Positions 45,323-54,400 of a stretch of DNA of 64,000 nt are shown here, in pieces (positions within the stretch are counted from its first letter, which is position 1; each line of letters opens with the position of its first letter). The notes below the pieces were generated by a model. The model had not been told where the DNA came from. It ran no database searches and was given only the letters and a program-made list of their open reading frames with translations. Both the position numbers and the translations under genes were made by a program. Source of the stretch: Muriicola marianensis (GTDB taxonomy: Bacteria; Bacteroidota; Bacteroidia; Flavobacteriales; Flavobacteriaceae); contig NZ_BMFH01000001.1 of the NCBI RefSeq assembly GCF_014638095.1, forward strand, positions 1,497,227 to 1,561,226, read 5' to 3'.

Positions 45323-45356
45323 AGCCAAGTAGTGAGCTCTGCTCTACTACTTGGCT
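45323..45356. repeat. 11-bp inverted repeat overlapping the tRNA-Asn 3' end
   Basis: AGCCAAGTAGT (45323-45333) and ACTACTTGGCT (45346-45356) are perfect inverted repeats around the 12-nt loop GAGCTCTGCTCT. The right arm includes the encoded CCA and discriminator of tRNA-Asn. The loop matches 10 of 12 bases of the loop in copies 2 and 3 of the 84-bp repeat. Confidence 0.8.
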
Positions 45357-45428
45357 CCCCCTCTTGGGCTCGAACCAAGGACCCTCTGATTAACAGTCAG
45401 ATGCTCTAACCAACTGAGCTAAGGAGGA
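45352..45428 (-). tRNA. tRNA-Asn (anticodon GTT), CCA encoded
   Basis: Read on the minus strand: acceptor TCCTCCT pairs with AGGGGGA, D-arm GCTCAGTTGGTTAGAGC, anticodon stem TCTGA/TCAGA around CTGTTAA (GTT), and T-arm CTTGG-TTCGAGC-CCAAG. Discriminator G73 is followed by a genomic CCA (complement of 45352-45354). Confidence 0.95.
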
Positions 45429-45500
45429 ATAAAATCTCTTTTTAGAGGGGCCAAAGATAGCAGTTTCTTTCAAATCCCCCAATAGAAGACCTTAATATTT

Positions 45501-46853
45501 TTATTTGACTATTGCTTTGTAAATGTCATTCCCGTTGGCGAATAACAACAGGGCGATCAACAGGAAAAAGCCCGTCATCTGGGCGTATTCCATGAATTTA
45601 TCACTGGGCTTCCTGCCGGAGACCATCTCGTAGAGCAGGAACATCACGTGCCCTCCGTCAAGTGCCGGGATCGGCAAAATATTCATAAAGGCCAAGATGA
45701 TGGAGATCAAAGCTGTGGTATTCCAGAAGGCCGCCCAGTTCCAGGTATCCGGGAACATGCTGCCTATGGCAGCAAATCCTCCTACCCCTTTGTATGCCCC
45801 GGTTTCGGGGTTAAAGATCTTCTTGAGCTGTTTCACATAGCCGGTAAGCGTAGACACTCCCTTATCAATACCAGCCGGAATCGACTGGGCCAGGCTATAT
45901 TTTTTTGTTTCCAACCTCAGGTACCCCCCTTTTTCAAGTTCATCAAAGGTCAACGCTCCAAGGTTTACTCCTATGGTTGCCGTGTCACTGATAACTACCG
46001 GTATTTGTTCCCTTCTCCCATCCCGGTCTACCGTAAGAACAGTTTCCTGTCCCTTGTATTTCTCCAATATGGGCTTGGCTTCATCAAAATACTTAACCTT
46101 GTCATCCCCGACCGCAAGGATCATATCTTCGACCTGCAATCCGGAATCCTTGTTTGAAGAATTCTCCGGAATTGCCCCGACCACAAAGGGCATACGCGGG
46201 CTCAGGAATCTCACCTTGTCTTCATCCTCTAAAAGCGTCGCTATGAAATCGACGGGAATCTCCTTTTCGATGATCTCCCCATCCCGCTCAATAGTAATGG
46301 AGTTACCATTCACGATCTCCAGGAACAGGCTGTTAAAATTTTCGACGTATTCTCCATCTACAGCGACGATCTTATCGCCTGTCTGTATCCCGAGCTTGTC
46401 TCCAATATTTTCCTCCGTCACCCAGACTCCGCCTTCCAGACTGTCGGTGGGAATAAATTGATCTCCATAGGCATACGCCATGCCGATATAAATGATCACT
46501 GCCAGGATAAAGTTTACGGTAACCCCGCCCAACATAATGATCAACCGCTGCCAGGATGGCTTGCTCCTGAATTCCCAGGGTTTCGGAGGCTGTTGCATTT
46601 GCTCCTTGTCCATGCTCTCGTCTATCATCCCGGAGATCTTTACATATCCTCCCAGGGGCAACCACCCGATCCCGTACACCGTCTCCCCTATTTTCTTTTT
46701 AAAGAGGGAATATTTGATGTCAAAAAAGAGATAGAATTTCTCGACCCGTGTCTTAAAGATCTTGGCCGGTATGAAATGGCCGAGCTCGTGCAGGATGATG
46801 AGCAGGGAAAGGCTCATAAAAAATTGTATGGTCTGTATGACGATGGGATTCAT
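45501..46853 (-). CDS. rseP: Site-2 metalloprotease RseP
   Basis: A 450-residue inner-membrane zinc protease. HELGH (H22, E23, H26) lies in the first membrane helix, and the third zinc ligand is in NILPIPALDGGH near the C-terminus. Between them are two PDZ domains (LGIQTGDKIVAVDGEYVENF; and SGLQVEDMILAVGDDKVKYF). RseP-type proteases cut membrane-embedded substrates such as anti-sigma factors and leftover signal peptides. The sequence LPLGGYVKISGMIDES is typical. No anti-sigma gene is nearby, so the substrate is open. An exact -7 box is 20 bp upstream. Confidence 0.93.
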   Translation of the reverse strand: MNPIVIQTIQFFMSLSLLIILHELGHFIPAKIFKTRVEKFYLFFDIKYSLFKKKIGETVYGIGWLPLGGYVKISGMIDESMDKEQMQQPPKPWEFRSKPSWQRLIIMLGGVTVNFILAVIIYIGMAYAYGDQFIPTDSLEGGVWVTEENIGDKLGIQTGDKIVAVDGEYVENFNSLFLEIVNGNSITIERDGEIIEKEIPVDFIATLLEDEDKVRFLSPRMPFVVGAIPENSSNKDSGLQVEDMILAVGDDKVKYFDEAKPILEKYKGQETVLTVDRDGRREQIPVVISDTATIGVNLGALTFDELEKGGYLRLETKKYSLAQSIPAGIDKGVSTLTGYVKQLKKIFNPETGAYKGVGGFAAIGSMFPDTWNWAAFWNTTALISIILAFMNILPIPALDGGHVMFLLYEMVSGRKPSDKFMEYAQMTGFFLLIALLLFANGNDIYKAIVK

Positions 46854-46872
46854 TAAAATCGGTTTGGACGCA

Positions 46873-46880
46873 CAAAAATA
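46873..46880 (-). promoter_or_regulatory. Candidate -7 promoter box TATTTTTG
   Basis: CAAAAATA on the plus strand is an exact minus-strand TANNTTTG, 20 bp before the rseP ATG. No -33 partner is clear. Confidence 0.45.
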
Positions 46881-46964
46881 CGTTTTCCCATAGTCTTATA
46901 AAAAGAATCTCGGAACGCTCACCGGATTTTTAAGAAAGTTTTAGGAGCGCTCCCTCCCCCAAGT

Positions 46965-46996
46965 TTTGACTGGCTTGTTCCCCTGCAGTACCTTTG
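46965..46996 (+). promoter_or_regulatory. Bacteroidota promoter: TTTG / TACCTTTG
   Basis: A -33 box TTTG at 46965-46968 and a -7 box TACCTTTG at 46989-46996, separated by 20 bp, match the known TTTG-N19/20-TANNTTTG layout. The SCO gene starts 13 bp later, so its leader is very short. This is the best promoter in the window. Confidence 0.7.
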
Positions 46997-47009
46997 TGAA
47001 AAAAGAAGG

Positions 47010-47687
47010 ATGAGGCGTTTCTTCAGAAAATTCAGATTCCTGGGCCTGGTCATGCTGGGCCTTTCGGCTGTTATCGTCCTCCTATTCTACAATGCCCTTC
47101 AGCCCAAAAAAACCCTCCCGGTATACCAACCGGCTGATTTTAACCCTGAACTGGTAGACGATTCTGTGCGCTATGTTAGGAAGTACCACACCATAGCCGA
47201 CTTTTCCCTTGTGAACCAGAATGGAGATACTATCACCCAGGAAGACTACAGGGACAAGATCTATATAGCCGATTTCTTTTTCACCACCTGCCCCTCCATC
47301 TGTCCGATCATGACTGATAACATGGTCACCATACAGGAGAAGATCATAAATGACGATGAGGTCCTCCTCCTGAGTCACTCCGTGACCCCGGAGATCGACT
47401 CGGTTGCCCAGTTAAAAAAATACGCCCTTGAAAAGGGAGTCAAGGACAACAAATGGAACCTGGTCACCGGGGATAAGAAACAGATCTATGAACTGGCCCG
47501 CAAATCCTACCTGGCAGTGAAGACCGATGGGGATGGGGGACCTTTTGATATGATCCACACTGAGAATTTTATCCTGGTCGACAAGGAGAAGAGGATCCGT
47601 GGCACCTATGACGGAACGGACCCGAAGGACATGGAAAACCTGCTCAACGACCTTAAGATCCTCAAGGCATCATATCGAAACTTCTGA
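47010..47687 (+). CDS. SCO1/SenC-family copper chaperone
   Basis: A 225-residue membrane-anchored thioredoxin-like protein. One helix (residues 9-29) anchors it. The copper motif is C94-P-S-I-C98 in TTCPSICPIMTDNM, and the conserved His H183 is in DMIHTENFILV. SCO proteins deliver copper to the CuA site of cytochrome oxidase or keep it reduced. The late sequence KRIRGTYDGTDPKDMENL is typical of the family's C-terminus. It follows a strong consensus promoter and stands alone, divergent from rseP. Confidence 0.92.
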   Translation: MRRFFRKFRFLGLVMLGLSAVIVLLFYNALQPKKTLPVYQPADFNPELVDDSVRYVRKYHTIADFSLVNQNGDTITQEDYRDKIYIADFFFTTCPSICPIMTDNMVTIQEKIINDDEVLLLSHSVTPEIDSVAQLKKYALEKGVKDNKWNLVTGDKKQIYELARKSYLAVKTDGDGGPFDMIHTENFILVDKEKRIRGTYDGTDPKDMENLLNDLKILKASYRNF

Positions 47688-47755
47688 GCACTCATATGGA
47701 TCAGGGGCAGGGCGACTAAAACCATTTATCCTTCTGTTATTCTATTTTTTTCACT

Positions 47756-47763
47756 TACTTTTG
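47756..47763 (+). promoter_or_regulatory. Candidate -7 promoter box TACTTTTG
   Basis: An exact TANNTTTG match 29 bp before the TTG start of feoA. No clear -33 element. The feoA-feoB operon is the obvious target. Confidence 0.5.
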
Positions 47764-47792
47764 TCCTTACTTAAAATCAATCTAAATAAGAA

Positions 47793-48029
47793 TTGAGCGC
47801 TACAGTAGTCGATCTTAAAATGGGGCAGCGCGGCATTATCAAGACCTGTGCTGATGATATCCTCCCCATCAAGCTTCTCGAATTGGGTTGCCTTCCGGGT
47901 AACGAGATTGAAATGGTTCAGATCGCCCCCTTCAAGGATCCCATTTACGTCAATGTAAATGGCTCGCACATTGCCATCAGAAGGGCTACTGCGCAACTTA
48001 TTTTTATCGATATCCTCGAAGACGCCTAG
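47793..48029 (+). CDS. feoA: Ferrous iron transport protein FeoA
   Basis: A 78-residue SH3-like cytoplasmic protein. DLKMGQRGIIKTC, LKLLELGCLPGNEIEMVQIA (read as KLLELGCLPG) and the final ATAQLIFIDIL fit the FeoA domain. FeoA supports ferrous iron uptake through FeoB, probably by binding its G-domain. The start is TTG 47793, since the next in-frame ATG (MGQRG) would remove the first strand. It ends 6 bp before feoB, with an operon layout usual for feoAB. Confidence 0.88.
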   Translation: MSATVVDLKMGQRGIIKTCADDILPIKLLELGCLPGNEIEMVQIAPFKDPIYVNVNGSHIAIRRATAQLIFIDILEDA

Positions 48030-48035
48030 CACCTT

Positions 48036-50258
48036 ATGAGCAAGAGTATCAATGTCGCACTCATAGGAAATCCCAATACAGGGAAAACTTCGGTCTTTAA
48101 CCAACTCACAGGCCTCAAACAGAAGGTGGGTAACTATCCCGGGATCACCGTTGAGAAGAAAGAAGGGATCTGTAAACTGCCCAGGGGCGTCAAGGCCCAC
48201 ATCCTCGATCTTCCCGGAACTTACAGCCTCAACACCACTTCCCTGGATGAAAGTGTGGTCGTGGAGCTTCTTCTCAACCGAAACGACAAGGATTTTCCGG
48301 ATGTGGTGGTGGTGATCAGCGACGTTGAGAACCTCAAACGAAACCTTTTACTATTTACGCAGATCAAGGATCTGAGGATCCCGGCCATCCTGGTGATCAA
48401 TATGGCCGACCGGATGCGAAGGAAAGGGATCACCCTCGATCTGGCTCTGCTGGAAAAGAAACTCGATACCCGGATCGCCCTGGTAAGTACCCGTAAGAAT
48501 ACCGGGATCGAGAAGATCAAGGAACTGATCGCCGACTATAAGAACCTTTCCAACAAGCCCAATGTAGATACAACGGTGATCGACCCGGAGTATTTCGAGA
48601 AATTAAAAAAGACCTTCCCCAACGAGGACCTGTATAAACTCTGGCTGGTCATCACCCAGGATGTGAACTTTATGCCAATCGAGAAAAAGACCATCCCGGA
48701 TACTGCTTCCTTCAGCACCAAATCGAAGTCGGAGCTCAAAAGGCTTCAGCAAAAAGAAACGATCCTCAGGTACCAGTTCATCAATGGGATACTGAAAGAG
48801 GCCTATAAAGTAGACCTACAGGCGGCCAGAGGATTCAGGGCGACCCTGGATAAAATTCTCACCCACAAAGTGTTCGGTTACCTCATCTTCTTTTTCATCC
48901 TGCTGACCATTTTCCAGGCTATTTACGACTGGAGTAGTTATCCAATGGATTTCATAGATGAGCAATTTGCAGCAGCGAGTGAGTGGGTAAAGGATACCCT
49001 GCCCCCCGGGGTCTTTACGAATTTGATTGCCGAAGGCATTCTCGCAGGAATAGGAGGAATCGTCATTTTTATCCCACAGATCGCCTTTCTCTTTCTCTTT
49101 ATAGCCCTCCTGGAAGAATCAGGGTACATGAGCAGGGTGGTATTCCTGATGGACCGGGTGATGCGACCTTTCGGCCTCAGCGGAAAAAGCGTGGTTCCCC
49201 TGATCTCGGGAACGGCCTGTGCTATTCCGGCGGTAATGGCCACGAGGAACATCGAGAACTGGAAAGAACGACTCATCACCATCCTGGTGACCCCTTTTAC
49301 CACATGTTCCGCGAGGCTTCCTGTTTACCTGATCATCATCGCTCTCGTCATCCCCGAAGGACGGTTCTTCGGCCTGAGCTATCAGGCCCTCACCTTGATG
49401 CTTCTCTATATAATCGGCTTTATGGCGGCTCTTTTTTCTGCCATGATCCTGCACAGGGTACTGGAGATCAGGAGTCGGACTTTCTTTGTGATAGAAATGC
49501 CCAATTACAAGCTTCCGCTCTTGAAAAATGTGGCGTATACGGTCATAGAAAAGACCAAGAGCTTTGTCTATGGAGCCGGGAAGATCATCCTCGCTATCTC
49601 CATTGTACTTTGGTTCCTTGGTTCAAATGGATATTCCGATCGATTTGCCCAGGCAGAAAACCTGGTGAAGCAAAGGATCTCCGAAAATGGATTTACGACC
49701 TACAACCGGGAGGATATTGCTGAGAAATTCGAATCTTACAGGACAGAACTACAAACCGGACCTGCTCTCAGTGAAGCCCAGCTCAACGATTCCCTGACTT
49801 TAAAAATGGAGTCCCTCGAATTCAGGGCCCAAAGACAGGAGATCGCCAGTTTTAAACTGGAGAATTCCTATATCGGGAATATTGGAAAGGCTATAGAACC
49901 TCTTGTAAAACCCCTTGGCTATGACTGGAAGATCGGTATTGCTGTATTGACATCCTTTGCCGCCCGTGAAGTGTTTGTCGGTACCCTGGCCACCATTTAC
50001 AGTGTGGGCAATGATGAAGAAGAGACAATTAAAAACCGCATGGCAGCTGAAGTCCGGGATGAATCAGACAAACCCCTTTTCAACCTGGCATCGGGAATTT
50101 CCCTCCTCTTGTTTTACGCCTTCGCCATGCAGTGTATGAGTACCCTGGCCGTGGTAAAAAGGGAGACAAACAGCTGGAAATGGCCGCTGGCACAATTAGC
50201 TATCATGAGTACTTTTGCGTATCTTATAGCATTGATCGCCTATCAAATTTTGAAATAA
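48036..50258 (+). CDS. feoB: Ferrous iron transporter FeoB
   Basis: A 740-residue GTP-driven iron transporter. The N-terminal G-domain has GNPNTGKTSVFN (residues 11-22), NYPGITVEKKEG (switch region), DLPGTYSL and the guanine-binding NMADRM. A helical linker precedes the membrane part, with FIPQIAFLFLFIALLEESGY, a Gate-type SGTACAIPAVMATRN, TTCSARLPVY and CAAREVFVG-like AAREVFVGTLATI. It is slightly shorter than the 773 residues of E. coli FeoB. An acidic loop between helices (about 525-600) is probably cytoplasmic. A 48-residue Cys-rich gene follows 4 bp later. Confidence 0.95.
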   Translation: MSKSINVALIGNPNTGKTSVFNQLTGLKQKVGNYPGITVEKKEGICKLPRGVKAHILDLPGTYSLNTTSLDESVVVELLLNRNDKDFPDVVVVISDVENLKRNLLLFTQIKDLRIPAILVINMADRMRRKGITLDLALLEKKLDTRIALVSTRKNTGIEKIKELIADYKNLSNKPNVDTTVIDPEYFEKLKKTFPNEDLYKLWLVITQDVNFMPIEKKTIPDTASFSTKSKSELKRLQQKETILRYQFINGILKEAYKVDLQAARGFRATLDKILTHKVFGYLIFFFILLTIFQAIYDWSSYPMDFIDEQFAAASEWVKDTLPPGVFTNLIAEGILAGIGGIVIFIPQIAFLFLFIALLEESGYMSRVVFLMDRVMRPFGLSGKSVVPLISGTACAIPAVMATRNIENWKERLITILVTPFTTCSARLPVYLIIIALVIPEGRFFGLSYQALTLMLLYIIGFMAALFSAMILHRVLEIRSRTFFVIEMPNYKLPLLKNVAYTVIEKTKSFVYGAGKIILAISIVLWFLGSNGYSDRFAQAENLVKQRISENGFTTYNREDIAEKFESYRTELQTGPALSEAQLNDSLTLKMESLEFRAQRQEIASFKLENSYIGNIGKAIEPLVKPLGYDWKIGIAVLTSFAAREVFVGTLATIYSVGNDEEETIKNRMAAEVRDESDKPLFNLASGISLLLFYAFAMQCMSTLAVVKRETNSWKWPLAQLAIMSTFAYLIALIAYQILK

Positions 50259-50262
50259 AACA

Positions 50263-50409
50263 ATGAACCTGCAATCTGTACTGGTATACCTAACCCTCCT
50301 CGTAGCCCTCGTCTACCTGGTCAACAAGTTTTTATTGCCTAAAAAATACAGGATAGGTCGAAAGGGAACTTCATCCGGCTGCGGCCAGGACGACTGTGGA
50401 TGCAGTTGA
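50263..50409 (+). CDS. FeoB-associated Cys-rich membrane protein (48 aa)
   Basis: A short ATG-initiated frame 4 bp after feoB. One membrane helix (residues 6-25, VLVYLTLLVALVYLVNKFLL) is followed by PKKYRIGRKG and a tail GCGQDDCGCS with three Cys (40, 45, 47). This is the form of the small Cys-rich proteins that follow feoB in Bacteroidota and many other phyla; they may bind iron or a cluster at the cytoplasmic face. Its length is below common ORF cut-offs. Its stop is 2 bp from the convergent DUF423 gene. Confidence 0.8.
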   Translation: MNLQSVLVYLTLLVALVYLVNKFLLPKKYRIGRKGTSSGCGQDDCGCS

Positions 50410-50411
50410 TC

Positions 50412-50798
50412 TCAGACGATATGGGCGATGAAAGAGTAGAACAATAGCGCCCAGCCTGCCAGGAGTAGCAGGCCTCCCAGCGGAGTAACCGGCCCCAGGA
50501 ACCTCCATTTTCTCCCCCGGGCTTCACTCAGGCACAGCCCGTAAATACTAAAGGAAAACAGTAATGTACCCAGCATAAAACTATAGGCCATATAGGTTTC
50601 AAGGCCTGTGTTGAAGCCGAGGTTAAACCCAAGTATCAAAAGCAGGATCCCGTGATACATCTGATACTTCACCCCTGTCTCAAAACTTCTCAGCTGGTCC
50701 TGACTCAACGTTTTTTTCAATGCATGCGCCCCCATCGCGCCAAATAAAACGGCAAGGAATCCAAAAAGAGCACCTACTACCTGTACTAATAAGATCAT
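50412..50798 (-). CDS. DUF423 inner-membrane protein
   Basis: A 128-residue protein with four hydrophobic segments. The FGAMGAHALKKTLSQDQLRS loop and YQMYHGILLL are diagnostic of DUF423 (the YgdD group), and the later part LGPVTPLGGLLLLAGWALLF also fits. The function is not known. It converges with the feo operon and stands alone. Confidence 0.88.
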   Translation of the reverse strand: MILLVQVVGALFGFLAVLFGAMGAHALKKTLSQDQLRSFETGVKYQMYHGILLLILGFNLGFNTGLETYMAYSFMLGTLLFSFSIYGLCLSEARGRKWRFLGPVTPLGGLLLLAGWALLFYSFIAHIV

Positions 50799-50896
50799 CG
50801 CTAAATTTTAGGTAAAGATATTCAATAAGTAAATCCATCTACTGATGTCAAATAAGGTTCGCAAGCCCTATCTTTAATTCTTAAATCTATAGTACG

Positions 50897-51316
50897 ATGA
50901 AAATACGGGTTCTTATTTTACTCCTGATAACCCTTTCCTGTGGCACTTCAAAAAATTCATCCGCCGAGAATGGCCAAGAACTGGAAGAGTCCCTGCAGCA
51001 AAAGAACAGTGTCACCATTTCCCTCCTGAACAGGATCAGGCAAAAGCCGGGGGTCATTATCAGGAACGGAGTGCCTATTATCAACAAGACGAGCAATTCC
51101 CTCTCGAATCAATCAGATGACCCTTCTGGTATGATGTTAGGCAGCCCTGAACCCCTCTATGTCCTGAACGGCTACCCTGTGGGCAACTCCTTCCGGGATA
51201 TAGACCGCCTGGTGGACAGCATAAACGTTACGGAAATTGTGGTCCTGACCGGTGCTGACGCATCGTCATACGGTGCCAGGGGAGCCAAAGGGGTGATCCT
51301 GATCACCACACAGTAA
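50897..51316 (+). CDS. Lone TonB-receptor plug-domain lipoprotein
   Basis: A 139-residue lipoprotein (MKIRVLILLLITLSC, Cys 15). The C-terminal half is a TonB-receptor plug: PLYVLNGYPVGNSFRDIDRL, DSINVTEIVVLTGADASSYG and ARGAKGVILITTQ, the conserved end of a plug. There is no beta-barrel after it; the frame stops 3 codons into where a barrel would begin. Such free plugs are known in Bacteroidota but their role is not. A 7 of 8 match to the -7 box (TATCTTTA, 50869-50876) lies 20 bp upstream. Confidence 0.8.
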   Translation: MKIRVLILLLITLSCGTSKNSSAENGQELEESLQQKNSVTISLLNRIRQKPGVIIRNGVPIINKTSNSLSNQSDDPSGMMLGSPEPLYVLNGYPVGNSFRDIDRLVDSINVTEIVVLTGADASSYGARGAKGVILITTQ

Positions 51317-51431
51317 AGGCCACCTGACTGCTTATCATTAATTCCTATACCGGAATCCCCCATTTATCCGAAGTCGAGCGAATTGATTCTTTCGGCTTTT
51401 TTCTTTACTTTCCAAGGATAAATTAATTTCT

Positions 51432-54400
51432 ATGAACACATTCCGGCACCTCCTGATCTTCCTCCTCTGCAGCACACTCAGCGGGCAGGGTACACAACTC
51501 CTCCGCCAGCCAACCCTATCCGGCGAACACATCGTTTTCGTCTATGCCAACGACCTGTGGAAAGTCTCCGCAAACGGTGGGCAGGCAGAACGTCTTACTA
51601 GCAACGAAGGATACGAGTTCTCACCCCATTTTTCGAATGACGGCACCTGGATCGCCTTTACGGCAGAATACGATGGCAACAGCGATGTCTATATCATCCC
51701 TGTAGAAGGAGGTGAACCCCGACGTCTCACCTGGCATCCCGGAAATGATGTGGTGCAGGGCTGGACCCCGGATGGCAAGGTACTGTTTCGTTCCGCAAGG
51801 GAGGCGCGTCCTACCCAGATGAATAAACTTTATACCGTATCTCCTGAAGGAGGCCTCCCTCAGGCCATCGCTGTTCCCCGAGCAGCCTATGGAGAGATCT
51901 CCTCAGATGGCAAATATGCAGCCTATACCCCCATCACCTCATGGGATCCGGAGTGGAGGAACTACAGGGGTGGTCAGGCTATGCCCATTTGGATTGTAGA
52001 GCTGGCTACAGGGAAATTGCAAAGAACCCCTCAGCCTACCTCAGAAAGACACCTCGACCCGGTCTGGTACAAAGGCAGGGTATTTTATCTCTCCGAAAGG
52101 GACCTGGCCAGCAATATCTGGTCTTATGATCCCGCTACAGGACAGGAGCAGCAACACACCTTCCACAAAAAATTTGATGTCAAAAGCCTGGATGCCGGCC
52201 CTCAAAGCATTGTGTATGAACAGGGTGGTTATCTGCATATCCTGGATCCGGAGACCAATGCCACAAGCCGGCTGGTAGTGGAGGTGAAAGGAGACATGAA
52301 TTTTGCAAGGCCCCGATGGGAAGAGGCCAACGGAAATAACCTCAGCAATGCGGGGATATCCCCTACTGGGAAAAGGGCCCTTTTTGAATACAGGGGCGAG
52401 ATCATCAGCGTCCCTAAAGAAAAGGGTACCTACAGGAACCTCTCGAGTTCTCCCGGAGTGGCCGACCGCTATCCGGTCTGGTCTCCTCAGGGCGACAAGA
52501 TCGCCTGGTTCTCAGACGCCAGCGGGGAATATCAATTGGTAGTGGGGGATCAGGAAGGACAGAACACAAAAAGCTATTCCCTACCCAATCCCACTTTCTA
52601 CTTTCAGCCCGACTGGTCGCCGGATGGAAATTATATCGCTTATACAGACACCGATTACAATGTGTGGATCATTGCCCTCAACTCAGGTGATGTCCACAAA
52701 GCTGCCACAGACAGGTATGCTCACCCCAACAGGACCATGAATCCCGTTTGGTCGCCGGACAGCAGGTGGATCGCTTATTCGAAGCAACTCGACAGTCATT
52801 TTAAAGCGATATTCGCATACAATATCCAGACCCGGAAGGAACTGCAACTCACTGATGGCATGGCCGATGCGATCAGTCCTGTTTGGGATGAGGGAGGAGA
52901 ATACCTCTACTTCCTTGCCAGCACTAATTACGGCCTTCAATCGGGATGGCTCGATATGAGTTCCTATGATCCTCAGGTAACCCGGAGCTTGTACGCCCTG
53001 GTTCTGTCTGCCAAAGGCAAGGCACCAAATCTCCCTGAGTCGGACGAGGAAGAAGCAACCAGTCCAACAGAAACGGTAGAAAAGAAAGGCAAGAAGAAAG
53101 GAGAAGAGGCAGAGACTGACAAGAAGTTAGTTGTCACCATCGACTCAGAGGGAATCTACTCGCGAATCATTCCCCTGAAACTGGAGGACAGGAATTATGT
53201 AGCCCTTGCCAAGGGACCCAAACATCAGGTCTTTATTGGTGAGAACGTCCCCAACGAACGCAATTTTACCATTCATTCATACGATGTAAAAAAAGAGAAA
53301 GCAGAGGAATTCGGTTCTAATATTTCAGAGTTTATCCCGTCCTCAGATCGAAAAAATGTCTTGATAAAACAGAATGGGTCATGGTTCATCTCAGAGACTA
53401 AGGGCAGTTTTAAAAGCAGTGAGGGGAAGCTCGATACCGGCATTAAGATCAAAGTCGACCCCCGGGCCGAATACAAGCAGATCTTCCGGGAAGGCTGGCG
53501 GTTTATGCGGGACTTTCTCTATGTAGACAACGTTCACGGAGCTCCCTGGAACCTCATCTACGAATGGTACTCCCCCTGGATAGACCACGTGCGCCACCGC
53601 ACGGATCTCAACTACGTGGTGGATATCATGAGCGGTGAAGTGGCCATAGGGCATTCTTATGTTTCCGGCGGAGACTTTCCGGATATCGAAGATGTGCCTG
53701 TGGGTCTTTTGGGATGTGACCTTGAAGTCGCAAACGGACTGTACAGGATCTCCAGGATCTACACCGGAGAACAATGGAATCCCGACCTCAGTGCGCCCTT
53801 TCACCTGCCCGGGATCGAGGTGAAAACAGGGGACTACATAATGGCGATCAATGGAAAGCACCTCAACTCTGGAATAAATCCCTACAGCTTGCTGGAACAG
53901 ACGGCCGGCAGAGAGATCAAACTCAGCGTATCTTCCACCCCCGATGGAAGTGGCGCCCGGGAGGTCCTGGTAAAACCGGTGCGAAACGAATATATGTTGA
54001 GGACGATGGACTGGATCGAGGGCAACCGCCAAAAGGTTGATGCCCTGTCCGGCGGTAAGCTCGCCTACGTCTACGTCCCGAATACGGGGGGAAGAGGCTT
54101 TGAGTATTTCAACAGGTATTACTTCTCACAACAGAACAAGAAAGGGGTGATCATTGATGAGCGGAACAACGGCGGGGGCTCTGCGGCAGATTATATGATC
54201 GATATCATGGACCGGACCCTGTTGGGGTATTTCAACAGCAAGGCCAATGACAACCGTCCCTGGACTACTCCCATGGCTGGGATTTGGGGGCCAAAGGTCA
54301 TGATCATTAATGAAAGAGCCGGTTCGGGAGGAGATCTATTACCCTATATGTTCAAGGCAAAGAATCTGGGGCCACTGATAGGCACGCGCACCTGGGGCGG

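Noticed and set aside
51360-51412. Possible terminator CCGAA...TTCGG plus T-run after the plug-domain gene
   Set aside because: The stem is only five pairs with a large bulged interior, too weak to list.
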